Below are positions 1 to 10,755 of a stretch of 64,000 bases of DNA, piece after piece. The stretch is from Triatoma infestans (lineage: Eukaryota > Arthropoda > Insecta > Hemiptera > Reduviidae). The DNA is taken from assembly GCA_011037195.1 (NCBI GenBank), contig JAAEAF010000097.1, positions 1 to 64,000 on the forward strand, written 5' to 3'. The number at the start of each line of letters is the position of its first letter. Position 1 is the first letter of the stretch. The translations under genes and the position numbers were made by a program. A model generated the notes under the pieces. It saw nothing but the letters and a program-made list of their open reading frames with translations. It was not told the DNA's origin and searched no databases.

Positions 1-74
1 TTTTTATTTAATGTGCTTCTCCTCACAACGGATCCTATGAATCTTTAACGATTCGGATCGGATCCCATTACTGG
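1..74 (-). mobile_element. LTR-like family L fragment, cut by window edge
   Basis: Read on the minus strand, this begins near an AATGGGATCC motif and continues through AAAGATTCATAGGATCC. The same order is found at about 59725-59760 and at 63710-63750, which are better copies of the LTR-like repeat. Only the first part of the repeat lies in the window. The assignment rests on these shared words and is moderate. Confidence 0.45.
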
Positions 75-79
75 GATAA

Positions 80-597
80 AATCGTAGAAAACTGAAATAA
101 TTTCAGTAAAGACATACTTCCAGTCAAACCGATTTCCTTCAAATTCCGGAATATTTGGCAACATCTTTAATTTTATTCAATATGATTCAGAAGATTATAA
201 TTATATAATAAACTAAAATAGCACTTTAAAGGAAAACATAGCCCCATCCTTCTCCCAAAAGCCCTTCCCTTAAAGGAATTTTTCCAGAGAAATTTTTCAA
301 ATTAAAAGTTGTAGCTCTTTGTATCTGTAGGTATTATAACAAGTTTAATGAAAATCCTTGGTGCCGCTTTCAAGAAAATCCTAAAATACTGAAAAATATA
401 TTCAATAAAGTTTATACTTCCGATTGAGGAACGATTTCTGCGACTTTTCGTTTTGTGCTGTTCACATAAAACACACACATACACAGATCATTTTCTAAAA
501 CCCACTTTTTTGGACTCAAGGAAACTCAAAAAGTGACAGAATTGCAAAGCTTTCTCTCACGTCTAATAGCAGTTAGAGAAAATAAAATGAGATCCAA
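80..597 (-). mobile_element. Family H repeat, decayed copy
   Basis: The sequence follows the minus-strand order of family H: an ACTTCC box, an AAAATAGCACTTTAAAG block, a C-rich CCCTTCCCTTAAAGGAA block, AAAAGTTGTAGCTCTTTGTA, a short (CA)n tract near 468-485, ACTTTTTTGGACTCA near 505-519 and a degenerate terminus ending near 597. Many substitutions and small indels mark it as old. The ORF that could be drawn at 302-484 is a by-product of the repeat. Confidence 0.75.
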
Positions 598-639
598 TTT
601 GATATAAGAAAGTTGTTTTTTTTTAGTTATCTCTTAGTT

Positions 640-1128
640 CTGCAACTTAGTAAAGTTGTTTGAAAAAGACTGCAGTCAGTTCAACAGTAATACGCCTGTT
701 GTCCTCCAATTAACGCGTTAATGCGAGATTCGAGTGAGGAAATTGCAACTTCAACCGGTCGTCCACTTCGTTGCTCGTCACAGACACTTACATGGCCACT
801 TTTAAACTGGTCTACCAATTTGTAAACGTTCGAACAGTTCAAACAATTATTCCCGTACACTTTCAACATTCTTTCGTGTATTTCACTAGCTTTGATATCC
901 TCTGCAACTAAAAATCTAATCACCAAAAACGTTGTTCTTCCGAGATACAATGCTCGAGCGGGTTCGCCATTGTTAACTGAATACATTTGAGGTTATGCTT
1001 ACCAAATACTGTCGAACAGCTGATGAGAAACAAGGATACCAACTTGACGAACTGAAATTATTGTATTGATTAAAACAAAGCGTTTCTGAGCTAAGTGATT
1101 TGTCTCGATACTCATAGAATGCCCCTCG
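640..1128 (-). mobile_element. mariner-like transposon, 5' remnant
   Basis: At 1102-1128 the minus strand starts with CGAGGGGCATTCTATGAG, which looks like a mariner terminal inverted repeat, flanked outside by TA at 1129-1130. About 140 bp further in, an ORF codes for the N-terminal helix-turn-helix part of a mariner transposase. The rest of the transposase and the other end are missing, so this is a dead remnant. It differs in sequence from the complete mariner at 28292-29616. Confidence 0.7.
681..986 (-). pseudogene. mariner transposase N-terminal fragment (HTH domain)
   Basis: The 101-codon ORF contains IRFLVAEDIKASEIHERM, then a YGNNCL helix and VYKLVDQFKSGHVSV, followed by the conserved SGRPVEV. 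This is the order of the N-terminal DNA-binding domain (HTH_48 type) of mariner transposases, which binds the terminal inverted repeats. After SLESRINALI the frame breaks: the expected continuation EDNRRITVELTAV is encoded in the next frame over. No catalytic DDE/D region follows. A normal mariner transposase is about 350 residues, so this is about a third of a gene. Confidence 0.8.
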
Positions 1129-1130
1129 TA

Positions 1131-1825
1131 TTTTAAAATATAAATCTATTTCAATTTATTTCTATTTTTCCATTTGCTTCTTCCACTACACAGCGTTATC
1201 ATACTTTTTTTTTACTTTTCTGGTGTTGGATGTCGTATATTTGTGAGCAAGTTTATCGGCTTTAGACCGGTGAATACTGGGTCAATATTTGAGTTTGGGA
1301 ATATTGGATTTATGTGGAAAAATGGGTTTGATTTGAAATTTTGCCAATGAACCCTACATTTGATTTTTGTAGACCTCCGACTTTTTTATAGATATTTAAC
1401 ATTGTTCTGCTATATGTCGGTCATCATCGTCACAAGATGCTGTGTAAAAAAAAGAATTCCATATTTAAGGGAAATTCCAATTTTATGAATAAATTTAACA
1501 GAAAAGTAACTTAAACAACTCTAAATGAATAGACTACTTAAAGTAATGTTTAAAAAGAAGTTAATGACACCGGTCAAAATTGAATAAACAAGACCATATG
1601 GAAATAATGTGGGAGGAAAAAAACCAAACGTGATCACTTGAAATCAGTCACATAAAAATTCATAGAAGAGAATGAATCATACAAGTGCAATTAAAAAGAA
1701 ATGAAGATGCACTTAAATAAAGAAAATATGGTGATAAATTTGTACATGACCTACTTGGTGTTTTTTACAAGAACTGAATAAAATTATTTTAAATTTTAAA
1801 ACTATATTATTAATAATATCTGCAA
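1131..1825. other. A+T-rich interval, nothing recognised
   Basis: I see no ORF of note, no RNA gene and no clear match to other repeats of the window. Short A and T runs dominate. Confidence 0.5.
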
Positions 1826-1965
1826 TGCTGGGTGGGATTATATCCGTCATAGCATGCATATTTTTGATGTTCATGATCGGTTATGGTTTTTCATCTATTT
1901 TCAGGTTAAGACTAATCAAGTTCGTGAAGAAAGTTGTTTCTGTTACGCAACTACACTTGTCGATT
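1826..1965 (+). repeat. Short interspersed repeat shared with 37080-37340
   Basis: GCAATGCTGGGTGGGATT, then TCCGTCATAGCATGC, TATTTTTG, a TTTTCATCTATTTTCAGG segment and ATCAAGTTCGT recur in the same order at 37091-37180, and in inverted form at about 37250-37335. It is therefore a copy of a small, probably non-autonomous, element. No coding capacity is visible. Confidence 0.6.
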
Positions 1966-2434
1966 TAAATAATCAAAATATTTCAAATTTGATTGACAAA
2001 CTAGTTTCGAACACCAAAAGTATGGCAATTTAATGTTGCATTACATCATCACTACAAAACCATAGAACTACATATATATACCGCTCTAATGTTATCAATG
2101 ATACAATTTTGTATCTAAATAATATTGCAGCAAACATAATATTACAAATTGTGTATTATTTTAATAATATTATTATATAAATCAGAAATAAATTGCAAAG
2201 CAATATAAAGTTATATTACCTAATCAACAATGACTAAGAGATAATAATAATTCAATGTAAAGTTTTTTTTTGCAACATGAAATAATATTTGTCAGAATTA
2301 CAACATAGTATTATTTAATTATAATTAATATTTGAGATATTTAAGTAATCAACTTAGTGGTTAATAAAAATGAACAAAACAAATTATACCTTTAAGTAAA
2401 CCAATATTTTTAATTATTTTTATTTTCTTTTTTT
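1966..2434. other. A+T-rich interval, nothing recognised
   Basis: Very A+T-rich with many TAATA and ATATTA words; no gene, hairpin or repeat family recognised. Confidence 0.5.
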
Positions 2435-2443
2435 TGTCTATTT

Positions 2444-2696
2444 GTCCTCACGCGTTGGTCTAGTGGCTAGCGCAGGCGCCTTTCGTGCGAACATTCAGGG
2501 TTCGATTCCCGTGAGGGCAAAGTCGGTGTTGACCCAGCATCGTGATAAAAAGTGAGAAGCTACAGTTAGTAGTGCCCTAGATAGGAAGGCCTGAACTAAA
2601 CGGCGTGAAAACGGTGGCGTGCTTATCACTCGCCTCTCTATTCAAATCGCCGTCTGGCAAGCCTTGGCCCTTGGGTTTTTTTTTGTTTTTTTTTTA
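2444..2696 (+). mobile_element. tRNA-Glu-derived SINE
   Basis: The 5' part folds as a tRNA-like head: the acceptor arms CCTCACG and CGTGAGGG pair, box A is TGGTCTAGTGGCTAG, the anticodon-like loop is CTTTCGT (UUC, glutamate) and box B is GGTTCGATTCC. These are the RNA polymerase III internal promoter elements. A tRNA-unrelated body of about 170 bp follows, ending in a T-rich tail. A 9-bp duplication (TGTCTATTT) flanks it at 2435-2443 and 2697-2705, as expected for LINE-driven retroposition. A second copy lies at 3796-4036 on the other strand. Confidence 0.88.
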
Positions 2697-2839
2697 TGTC
2701 TATTTAAAATGAATTATTTACATTTTTGTCAGACTTTTGCAAGTTTAGTTTTCGTTGATTTAATATAAATTTTTCACATAAAAACAAAATTTCACATAAC
2801 AGTAATAGATTTATATAAATGTGTATAATTAGTAATTAA

Positions 2840-3330
2840 AACAAAAATTAGAAGAGTTCCGTGAGTTTATAAGTTCGCACAATTTTTCGAAAAAATTCAT
2901 AGGTTACCCAATTTTCTTCCCAACTTAGATTTTCTAGTAATGCATGTAATTTCCCCTTAATTTTATATAAGCTAGAACGGCACACAGTGCTGCAATGACA
3001 CTTTAAAGGAGAGCTTAAAAAAATTGCACCCTTCAGAACTATTCAAAAATAAAATGTTCTTAAATAAAAAAAAAATTCAAAACTACTGATAGGCCTATTT
3101 TGTATTTGTACGCTACAAAGTTTAAAGAAAATAGGTGGGTTGTTTTGTGAAAAAAGGAAGAAATCAGATATTTGAACTGTCCCATGATTGTAATCTAAAC
3201 GGAGTATTGAACTTTCTGCGATTAATATATTTTGTTCACTGTTTACACAGCATATCCCTAATACATACATACAATACATACACTCACACACAAACACGCA
3301 CTAAACATTCAAAGAAACCTTACAACAAGC
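2840..3330 (-). mobile_element. Family H repeat, decayed copy
   Basis: Weak but ordered family H landmarks on the minus strand: CACTTTAAAGGAGAGC near 2999, AAGTTTAAAGAAAAT near 3118, a GGAGTATTGAACTTTCTGCGATT block near 3200 and CAGCATATCCCTAATACATACAT with short CA repeats near 3247-3300. Strongly diverged, so the ends are uncertain. Confidence 0.6.
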
Positions 3331-3412
3331 ATTTCCAGTGATTTATGTTATTTATTTTTTGACACGACTTTAATATTTTCTTTTCATAATTTCAAACAGA
3401 AAGTAGCAAAAA

Positions 3413-3443
<31 letters not shown>

Positions 3444-3783
3444 ATTTAGAGAATTATATGTACGACTATATGTGTTTCAATGTACAAGATAACTTGAAAA
3501 CAAATAATCACAGTAAGCTTAATGTAATGGAAGAAGCAGATTAAAATAGATTTTATAGTTTAAATAAATTAAAATAAATTCAGTTTTAAAAGGAGAAAGG
3601 TACGTACATTGGCTGGACAGAGGGAAAAATCCAGGTACAAGATAGGTCGGAGAACTTAGTAAGCATTGTCTTTTACCCCTTCTAGAAATGAAAGGTCTGC
3701 CAAGAAAAGCATTTCTTTCACCAGTATAAATTCGACATTTATCGAGACTACACATAAGAGACTGAACATTAGTGCCAGTAACA
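3331..3783. other. A+T-rich interval with (AAAT)n microsatellite
   Basis: An (AAAT)n tract of about nine units lies at 3410-3444. The stretch 3519-3783 can be read as a 90-codon ORF on the minus strand, but it shows no domain, no repeat and no family resemblance that I recognise, so I do not call a gene. Confidence 0.5.
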
Positions 3784-3795
3784 TTTAACATTTAA

Positions 3796-4036
3796 ACCCT
3801 ATAGCGCAACAGCCCATGAAGAGCCAAGGTTTACCAGGGTTTCGATTTGAATAGGGGGGCGTGTGGTAAGCACGCCGCAGGTCCCACGCCGTTTAGTTCC
3901 GGCCTTCTTCGCTACCTAGGGCGCTACTAACTGTAGCTTCCCACTTGTCATCACCGACTTTGCCCTCACAGGAATCGAACCCTGAATTCTCGTACGAAAG
4001 GCAACTGCGCTAGTCCTAGACCAACGCGTGAGGACG
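3796..4036 (-). mobile_element. tRNA-Glu-derived SINE, second copy
   Basis: Same head as the SINE at 2444-2696 (box A TGGTCTAG, loop CTTTCGT, box B GGTTCGATTCC), followed by the same AAGCTACAGTTAGTAG and AACTAAACGGCGTG body. A perfect 12-bp duplication TTTAACATTTAA flanks it at 3784-3795 and 4037-4048. Its 3' tail differs from that of the other copy: it reads CTTCATGGGCTGTTGCGCTA instead of running into a T tract. Confidence 0.88.
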
Positions 4037-4048
4037 TTTAACATTTAA

Positions 4049-4382
4049 TCTAGTTAAATAATTGATTTTATAAGCATATATAAATATTGCAAGTATTTAT
4101 AAATATATATATATTGCATTGTATAAGTATTGAAAAGTATTTAAATTTCTTTAAAGATAATATATTTAATTTAATCCAGTAGTGATGTCTTACTTATTTC
4201 TTAATACTTCTCTTCTCTTTAAATATACAAACATACATCCACACACACACACACACACACAAACAAACCCCTTTCATAACCGCTCGTGCTGCATACAACT
4301 ACATGAACCACATTTCTAACTAATAACATTTTATAAACTGATTTCGTCTAGTTACATTCAGGAGATTCAAAATGATAAGCAA
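4049..4382. other. A+T-rich interval with short (CA)n
   Basis: Contains a (CA)n tract at about 4240-4260 and TATATA runs. No gene recognised. Confidence 0.5.
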
Positions 4383-4485
4383 GAGGAAGTATAGTTGCAA
4401 TGGTGTCAAATTTTCGATATCCGCTTTTCATCAGAAATACACGTTTTGAGGCCCTTTGAGTCTAAATAGGTGTTTTTTAGACAAT

Positions 4486-4534
<49 letters not shown>

Positions 4535-4896
4535 CTGTGTATGTATGTATGTAAAAAGCATAGCTCAAAAATGAAAAATATTGCAAAAAGTTCAAATAAA
4601 ATGACTTATTTGAGGAAAGCATAACTTCCCCCTCTCCTTCTATAAATGAACTTCCTCGGAACAAAGTTTCAAATAAAAATAATAGGCCCAAATTTAATGA
4701 AAAATGTCGGCTTTTTTTTTATGAGAAAAATTTATAGGGGGAAGTTATGGTTTCCTCAAATAAGTCATTTTATTGAATTTAAAATTCTCCAATTGATATA
4801 AAATTGAAGACAAGTAAACATTTATTAAAAATTATGAATTCGAAGAGAAGGAAACATCAATTAAGGGTCGTGTGAGTGTTTCACACCAGATTTTTA
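4383..4896 (+). mobile_element. Family H repeat, rearranged copy
   Basis: The head is recognisable: GAGGAAGTATAGTTGC, GTCAAATTTTCGATATC, CGTTTTGAGGCCC and a (GT)n block at 4491-4526, then AGCATAGCTCAAAAATG. The right end is well preserved: GTGTGAGTGTTTCACACC followed by AGATTTTT. The middle is replaced by a near-perfect inverted repeat of one C-rich block, described separately. The ORF at 4431-4691 on the minus strand is only the complement of this repeat. Confidence 0.85.
4596..4773. repeat. 37-bp inverted repeat inside a family H copy
   Basis: The arm at 4596-4632 begins ATAAAATGACTTATTTGAGG and ends in CTTCCCCC. The arm at 4737-4773 is its reverse complement with a single mismatch (36 of 37). 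About 104 bp separate them. RNA or single-stranded DNA from here would form a long stem. Confidence 0.9.
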
Positions 4897-6189
4897 TTTA
4901 TTTTTTTAAATAAATGTGACATTAAACACCATTTTGTCGTTAAAATTGGAACATACTCCAAAATGTTTAAAAATAAAAAACAAGAAATATTATTTTAACA
5001 AAACACTTGTTATACTTACTTGTAAAATATGTACGACAAAATTTAAAAAATATGTGGTATGTTAATCGTAATTATTTATTACCGACAGTGGTTTTTTTTT
5101 TCATTTTTTTGGGTCAGAAAAAAAATAGTTAAGTTAAGAAATTATCTCGTTGTATATATATGAAATATACTTAAGGAATGTTTAAGAAAAAAAAACTAAT
5201 GTCCTAAAAACAGGCAAGTTTGCCAAATTTAAGTGGAAGAAACGGTTGAAGCTGGAATACTAATTATTTCTAAAATGATGCAGAAATTAAATCAAAACTC
5301 CTGCTTTTTTTTTGTAAAGAGCAAACTATTTCAAACACTTCAATATTTATATCTTCATGTTTAAAAGTTAGAAAGTATTTAAATATATTAATAAAAATAA
5401 ATAAACAAACAAAAATTACCATTTAATTATATAGATTTATGTAATAATATTTTATTACAGTTTTCGTAAAGTAAAGTTATAAAAATAACTTTTATTAAAG
5501 TTAAACAGGTCAATAAAAGAGAGATAAAAAAAACCTAGAATTAACAAGGACGCAGGTGCAAATAATTCCCTGTTTTCCATACTGTTGTTACTGCAGATGT
5601 TTTGTATACTGGCGACCTACAATAGTACAATAATGCAAGTTTTTAAGCTGAAATAGTTGGATTGTTTATACTACAATGTTACTCTAATCTCATAATATGA
5701 ATTAATAATGCTACAAAGTGCTATAATGCTTATCTTTTTATTATTATGATCGAATCTTTGAAGAATTGAAAATTTATGAAAAAGGCAAGAAAAAAAAGTA
5801 TTTTATTTGACGAGAAAGCAAAATGGCCACGTCAGAAATCCCTGCCCGAAACTGTCGTCATGCCCAACTAGACGAACTCAACTGGACTTTCTATCTAGAT
5901 CCGCAGATTAGATTCAACAGTTCCACAGGTTTGACTATTCGAGCTAATTGACCTAATCGTTACATTTCATATTCTATCTATTCGTGTCTTTCCTTCTATC
6001 CTTCGGAGTAAGAGCATATCTGATGCTTGTATTTGGGTGCAATAATTGGATATCAGTTGTTTTCGTGCCTTTTCTATTTCCTTTTTGTTTTTTGACCCTC
6101 TCTTCAAAGTCAAGTCCAGTCGAGGCTATTTTTTTATTAATCGCTTTATATAATTGGCCTACTTTGTTAATTTACTTTACTTAACTAAA
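4897..6189. other. A+T-rich interval, nothing recognised
   Basis: 4897-5820 is low-complexity A+T-rich DNA with poly-A and poly-T runs. 5820-6189 is slightly richer in G+C. It can be read as short ORFs, but none shows a known domain or a match to other parts of the window. Confidence 0.5.
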
Positions 6190-7071
6190 TAGTTCTACAG
6201 CTCTATGCGAGCCTTGGCCTCCCTAACAACTTCGCACCACTTCTCTCTGTCCAACGTCCTCCTCCTCCAATCAGTCACCCCCAGCTTCTGCAAGTCGGCC
6301 TCCACATCCTGCAGCCAACGTCTTCTCGGCCGCCCTTCTACCTCTTGTTCCCTCCATTTTGGAGAAAAGTAGTTTTTTTGGCATCCGATTGTCCGGCAGC
6401 AGTACCACATGGCCCAACCATTCAATTCTTCTTGCCTTATGAATTGCACGATTTTCTAGATACATCTCATAAAGCTCATTATTCGTTCTTATTTTCCACT
6501 TAATATCTTCCTTTCAAATATTCTTAACTAATTCACAGTTGCCACACAGCGGGTCCAAGTTTCCGCGGAATATGTCACAATGGGGCCTTATTAATGTTTT
6601 ATATAAATTAATTTTTGTTTTTCGTGACAATAGAGAAGAACGGAATAGCTTCAAATTGGCAAAATAAGCACGGTTTCTGGCCATGATCCTATAATTTACC
6701 TCGGGTGCAATCCTGTTTTCGCTGTTCAGCTCAGCCCCTAAGTATATAAATGATTTTACCGTCTCAAAAGAAAAGCCCTCTACTTCTAGTTTTTGGGATA
6801 CCGCACAGTTGCCGTTTGGGCTTAAATCCATGTATTTTGTTTTACTTTCATTTACTGCGAGACCTATTTTATCGCTTTCAGCTTTCAGAGTACGAAAAAC
6901 TTCCTTTAATGAGCGAACGCATCTAGCTATTATGCATAAATCAACTGCATAAGCACAAATTGATTCATTTGATTCTTTGTTAATTATTATCCTCAAATAT
7001 TTAAAATTAGCGACTTTCTCTAAAACATCATCATTGTTATAGACATTCAGTGGGGCTGACATTTCGTACAA
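6190..7071 (-). pseudogene. RTE-like LINE, RT C-terminal fragment
   Basis: The minus strand encodes the end of a LINE reverse transcriptase in at least two frames. The first piece (7071-6514) holds a palm motif C that reads YAVD instead of YADD, then VNESKTKYM, FIYLGAEL and KINLYKTLIRP, the usual thumb order. The second (about 6465-6195) holds RIEWLGHVV, GRRAAEKTLAAGC or in the neighbouring frame GRPRRRWLQDVEADLQKLGV, and DREKWCEVVREAKA at the end. The order matches the RTE-type endonuclease/RT proteins also seen at 24526-27435. The lost catalytic aspartate and the frameshifts make it inactive. Confidence 0.82.
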
Positions 7072-7164
7072 TTAAACTCCTCAGTTTTTGATTTCTCAAT
7101 TGATTAATTGATGTTAATTAATGTTAAACTTCTTTAATCCTACATGCAGTATACTCTTCTGTCC

Positions 7165-7650
7165 TGTCCGCTTAAATAGACATAGAAGTCTGGAAAGAGA
7201 CATCTGAACAGAGCTTTTCCCTACCCACAAAGGCGAACTCTCAGTCATATTGGCCTCTCATATTGATTCAATACGTGCAATCCTATTTACTCTTCTTCCA
7301 GACAAACCTGCAGAGACTATTCAACCAAACCTGCAGGCCCATGCATTTCTTAAGTGACCAGTGAGAAAGCCTACAGCCCTTATCACAGCGCGGCCGCTTC
7401 TTAGAGTAGTTCTGAGGTAAGTATGCGAATAGCGAAGAGCTATAAATAAACTTCGCCTGCATCTGGCTAAGGTTTCCACCAACCACTCACTTGAGATCTG
7501 CTGTACACCATGAGGCAGCTTGCAATGCTACAAAAGGATTCAGGTCAAATACGGCCTGCAATGGAACCGTCTCGAGTAAGACGATCTACCTCCTCGTCGC
7601 CCTTATATTATGAGTGCAGATCCAGAATAGAAAATCTTATATTTGCTACT
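7165..7650 (-). pseudogene. R1-like LINE RNase H end and C-terminal fragment
   Basis: On the minus strand, frame-by-frame translation gives GDEEVDRLTRDGSIAGRI (end of an RNase H domain, compare GNExADxLAR), then SQVSGWWK and IRAVGFLTGHLRNAW, which corresponds to the GLLTGHCRLNRHM segment of the R1-type element at 17640-18660. Stops and shifts interrupt it. Only the last third of an ORF2 is represented. Confidence 0.6.
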
Positions 7651-7710
7651 AATTTACGCAAGGATGCTAAGAGTTCCACAGCATTCTTGGTAAAAATATA
7701 TTATCTCTAA

Positions 7711-8449
7711 AAGAAAGTTAACCAATGAAAAGGTGAAAGTTACGTTCAGAAGCGTTAGGTCAGAAAAAATTAGGTTAAAGTTAAGCAAAATTATATTATG
7801 TTTACTGGTATTGAAGTTATTACCAAATTGTTTTAAAAAATTTTAAATCCAAATATTTAATTTAAGAACTTCTACTTTACCCTAATATTATTAATTATTT
7901 CAGCATTATCATCCAAACCTTAAAACGTGATAAATTGAAAGCTGGCAACACTGTTCTTATTTTCAATCTCTAGAGAAGGTAAAACCTTAGCCACTGATTT
8001 TAATGGAATAATTTTCACACTATCAACTATTGTAGAAAAATAAATCTTTATTACCTCCCAAGTCAACTTGTATACTGTAAAGTGGGCCAAAATGAAAGTC
8101 ACTCAAGGCGGTAGTTTTTTTTTTTTAATAATAAAACTAAATAATAATGGCTTGTCACATGAAGCCCACAAAATTTTGTAATAATAATTGCGTCAATCAA
8201 TTTATAATTAAAATATAATTTTTTTCTAAAAAATTTCTAATTCCCAATTAGTAATATAAATTAAAAAACAAAAAATTTCTTTAGCCAATCTTATTATGAA
8301 TGAATGGCAAATCTTTTTTTTTTTTTAAATTTAGTAATTTATTTTGCAACTATATACAATGTACAACAAGCAAAAGTGATGAGTGCGTAATTTGTGTACA
8401 TATATATATATATATATGTACATGTTACTTGAGAGATATGAACGACGAC
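7711..8449. other. A+T-rich interval, nothing recognised
   Basis: Poly-T tracts, a (TA)n tract at about 8401-8418 and A+T-rich sequence. No gene recognised. The end abuts the 3' end of the Jockey element. Confidence 0.5.
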
Positions 8450-8524
8450 CATCCAGTGATGGAAGCCGTTAGTTTGCCACTATGGCAAGCTTACACAGCA
8501 GCTACCCTAGAGAGGGCGACGTTA

Positions 8525-10590
8525 TACGTTAAGATGGTCGCGTGGCCACCGCCGCTTCAGCCTCCGACAAGGATTTTTGGGCAGTGTTCTGGTGACATAT
8601 TCTGGATCAGAGGATTATGGTGACAATTTAGTTTGGAGTGAAATTTTCTGTCACGAGATGAATGGAATGTTAAGGTCGGAGTGGATTGTGTGGGTGGAGA
8701 CGTAGAAGGGAGCATAACTACTGTTCTTAGGATCTTAGATTGTAGAGTTTGAAGTCGGTTAAGGTTGGATTGTTTGCAGTGCCGTAGAGTTGTATGCCAT
8801 ATGTTCAAATGGGGGCTAAAAGAGAAGTGTATAGCATTTTCTTGTTCCCTAAAGTCAGTTTTGAACGTTTGTCAAATAGTCGTTTCAGCAGTTTATACCT
8901 TAAGTTGGAGTCAATTCGTTTCAGTCTGGTATGAGGGTTCCTTGTTAGTCGTTTGTCAAGAAATAATCCGAGATATCGTACTTGGTTCGCAATGGGAAGG
9001 ATAATATTGTTAAAGTAGTGAGGAGGAAGAGTTTTTTTGTTTAAGGTGAATACTATGAGTTTGGATTTAATGCTTTGATCCTCCAATGCCAAAGCCAAGG
9101 TTCAAGAATATGAAGATGAGATTGTAGAGCACGAGTTGCCATGATGGGATCCACATGAAGAGAAAGAATTGCAGTATCGTCGGCAAATGTAAAAGTAATT
9201 GTATCTGGATGAGTTGGTAAGTCAGCTGTAAATACAGTATATAGTAGAGGTGAAAGAATGCTCCCTTGAGGAACTCCTGCTAGAATTGGATAAATAATAG
9301 ATGATGATAAACTTTGAATGACTTGGAAGAAACGATCAGTGAGATAAGATTTAAGTATCAGATAATAAGTAGGAGATAGGATGCCCTTGAGCTTGTGAAG
9401 TAATACCATATGCCATACTCGGTCAAAAGCTTGAGATATATCCAAGAAGACTCCTGGACAATACTGCTTCAGTTCCAGAGAGGTAACGATTGTATCTACA
9501 ACGCGATGTACTTGGTGAACTGTCGAGTGGCAACTCCGAACTGGTGTTCAGGAAGATATTTAGTGGTATTTCTGTTTGGAGGCGGAGTAATAAAAGTTTT
9601 TCAAGAATTTTTCCTAGGATGGTCGCATGACAGATCGTTTAAGGTATATACATCAGAATGTAAGGTCGTAATGTTAGAACAGATGAAGAAATCAAGTAAG
9701 TCGGGTCTTTTGCGAGGAGAGGTTGGCCAGTAAGTAGGTTGTGATGGTGATAAGCAGAAATAAACTATTTTGATTAAGAATATTATGAAGGATTCGGCCT
9801 CTCGGATTCGCCACCCGACTACCCCAGCTAGGGTGCTTTGCGTTATAATCGCCGCCGCATATAAAGCGAGGACCGAGAGAAGAAAAGTGGGATCATTTTG
9901 CTGGATTGTATGATTAGGCAAAAGTCTAGGAAAATGACTCCAATGGGTAGGAGGCTGATATGAGCTAGGGAGATGTGTAGGTTTATTTGATTCAGCTATC
10001 ATGCTTATTAAAGAAAATTTCCAGAGGAAAGGAAAGTGAGTGATTCGTAGGACTGAGTTGTAAAGAGAAGTGATAAAAATTATTGCTTTTCTAGAGAGCT
10101 GTAATAGGATGTTAGCGGTGATCAAATCGTAGCCAGGGCTTTTCATTTTGGGGAGATTGTTAATTATATTCATTACGTCTTTTGAAGTGAATGGTTTAGG
10201 AGGAAGCGAGAGTGGGAGAGAGATGTCCAGTTCGTTGCGGATGTGTTACGAATGTTGTGAGTCTTGTACATCGGGGTGAGGAATGAAGACTGTGGAAAGA
10301 TGTTCAGCTAGACACTGAGCTTTCTCTTCGTCTGATTTGGCCCAAGAACCGTCTGTACGTTTAAGTGGGTGAGAGGTTTGTCTGTATTTGAGGATTTTCT
10401 AAGTAGCTGTCCAAAGTGAGTTGTCTTCTGTTGTTAGGGTTTCTGTGTAAGCTGAGTACTGGTCATTGTAATATTTATGTAGTTCTTTCGTCAGTTATCT
10501 TGTCAGTTGGTTAAATAATTTTTTATGGGAAGGGTATCTGGTGCGATGCCAAAGGGCTCTCGCACGACGTTTGCGGGTTATTAAATGTCT
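8525..10590 (-). pseudogene. Jockey reverse transcriptase, broken
   Basis: The RT copies element RNA at the nicked target. Translation on the minus strand gives the linker DGSWAKSDEEKAQCLAEHLS (about 10325), then MKSPGYDLITANIL and the fingers segment NKPTHLPSSYQPP. Next comes an inserted 104-residue-equivalent stretch of endonuclease code, after which SKILEK-like sequence resumes. DISQAFDRVWH (motif A), [14 protein letters not shown] (motif B) and TFADDTAIL (motif C, catalytic FADD intact) follow in 9445-9053, then VRYLGLFLDKRLT, SKILR and a final RRLKRRWPRD. The protein is split by frameshifts near 9600, 9050 and 8800 and by stops near 10400-10490. Confidence 0.88.
9631..9943 (-). repeat. 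Direct repeat: endonuclease segment duplicated into RT
   Basis: Bases 9631-9943 repeat 10864-11175 almost exactly, in the same orientation; the visible differences are single substitutions and a one-base indel near 9764. The resident copy (10864-11175) is in the endonuclease gene where it belongs. The extra copy splits the RT between the PSSYQPP (normally PSSYRPISLLP) segment and the SKILEK segment. Confidence 0.92.
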
Positions 10591-10755
10591 TAAATGGATA
10601 GGTAGATTGTAAGGTAATGGCGTAGTTCTAGGTAGATTCTAGGTAGTATGTTGAGTAGATTGCCAAAGCTTTGTTGAATAGAAGTAGTCAAATATTCTAC
10701 GTTATCGTCTAGTTGTTGTGGGGTCTTTAAAGGCACGTTTAAGTTCAATTTCTGA

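Noticed and set aside
2444..2520. Functional tRNA genes at the SINE heads (also 27838, 31487, 41130, 52261, 61268)
   Set aside because: Heads have mismatched stems, are followed by SINE bodies, and several are flanked by target-site duplications; they are retroposed.
3519..3791. 90-codon ORF on the minus strand
   Set aside because: No domain, no signal, no recurrence; length is within chance expectation for this window.
4431..4691. ORFs full of alternating H-T or C-V residues across (CA/GT)n blocks (also 20156-20377, 37887-38114, 40123-40376, 62555-62770)
   Set aside because: They are translations of the microsatellite and head of family H, differ in every copy and share no conserved frame.
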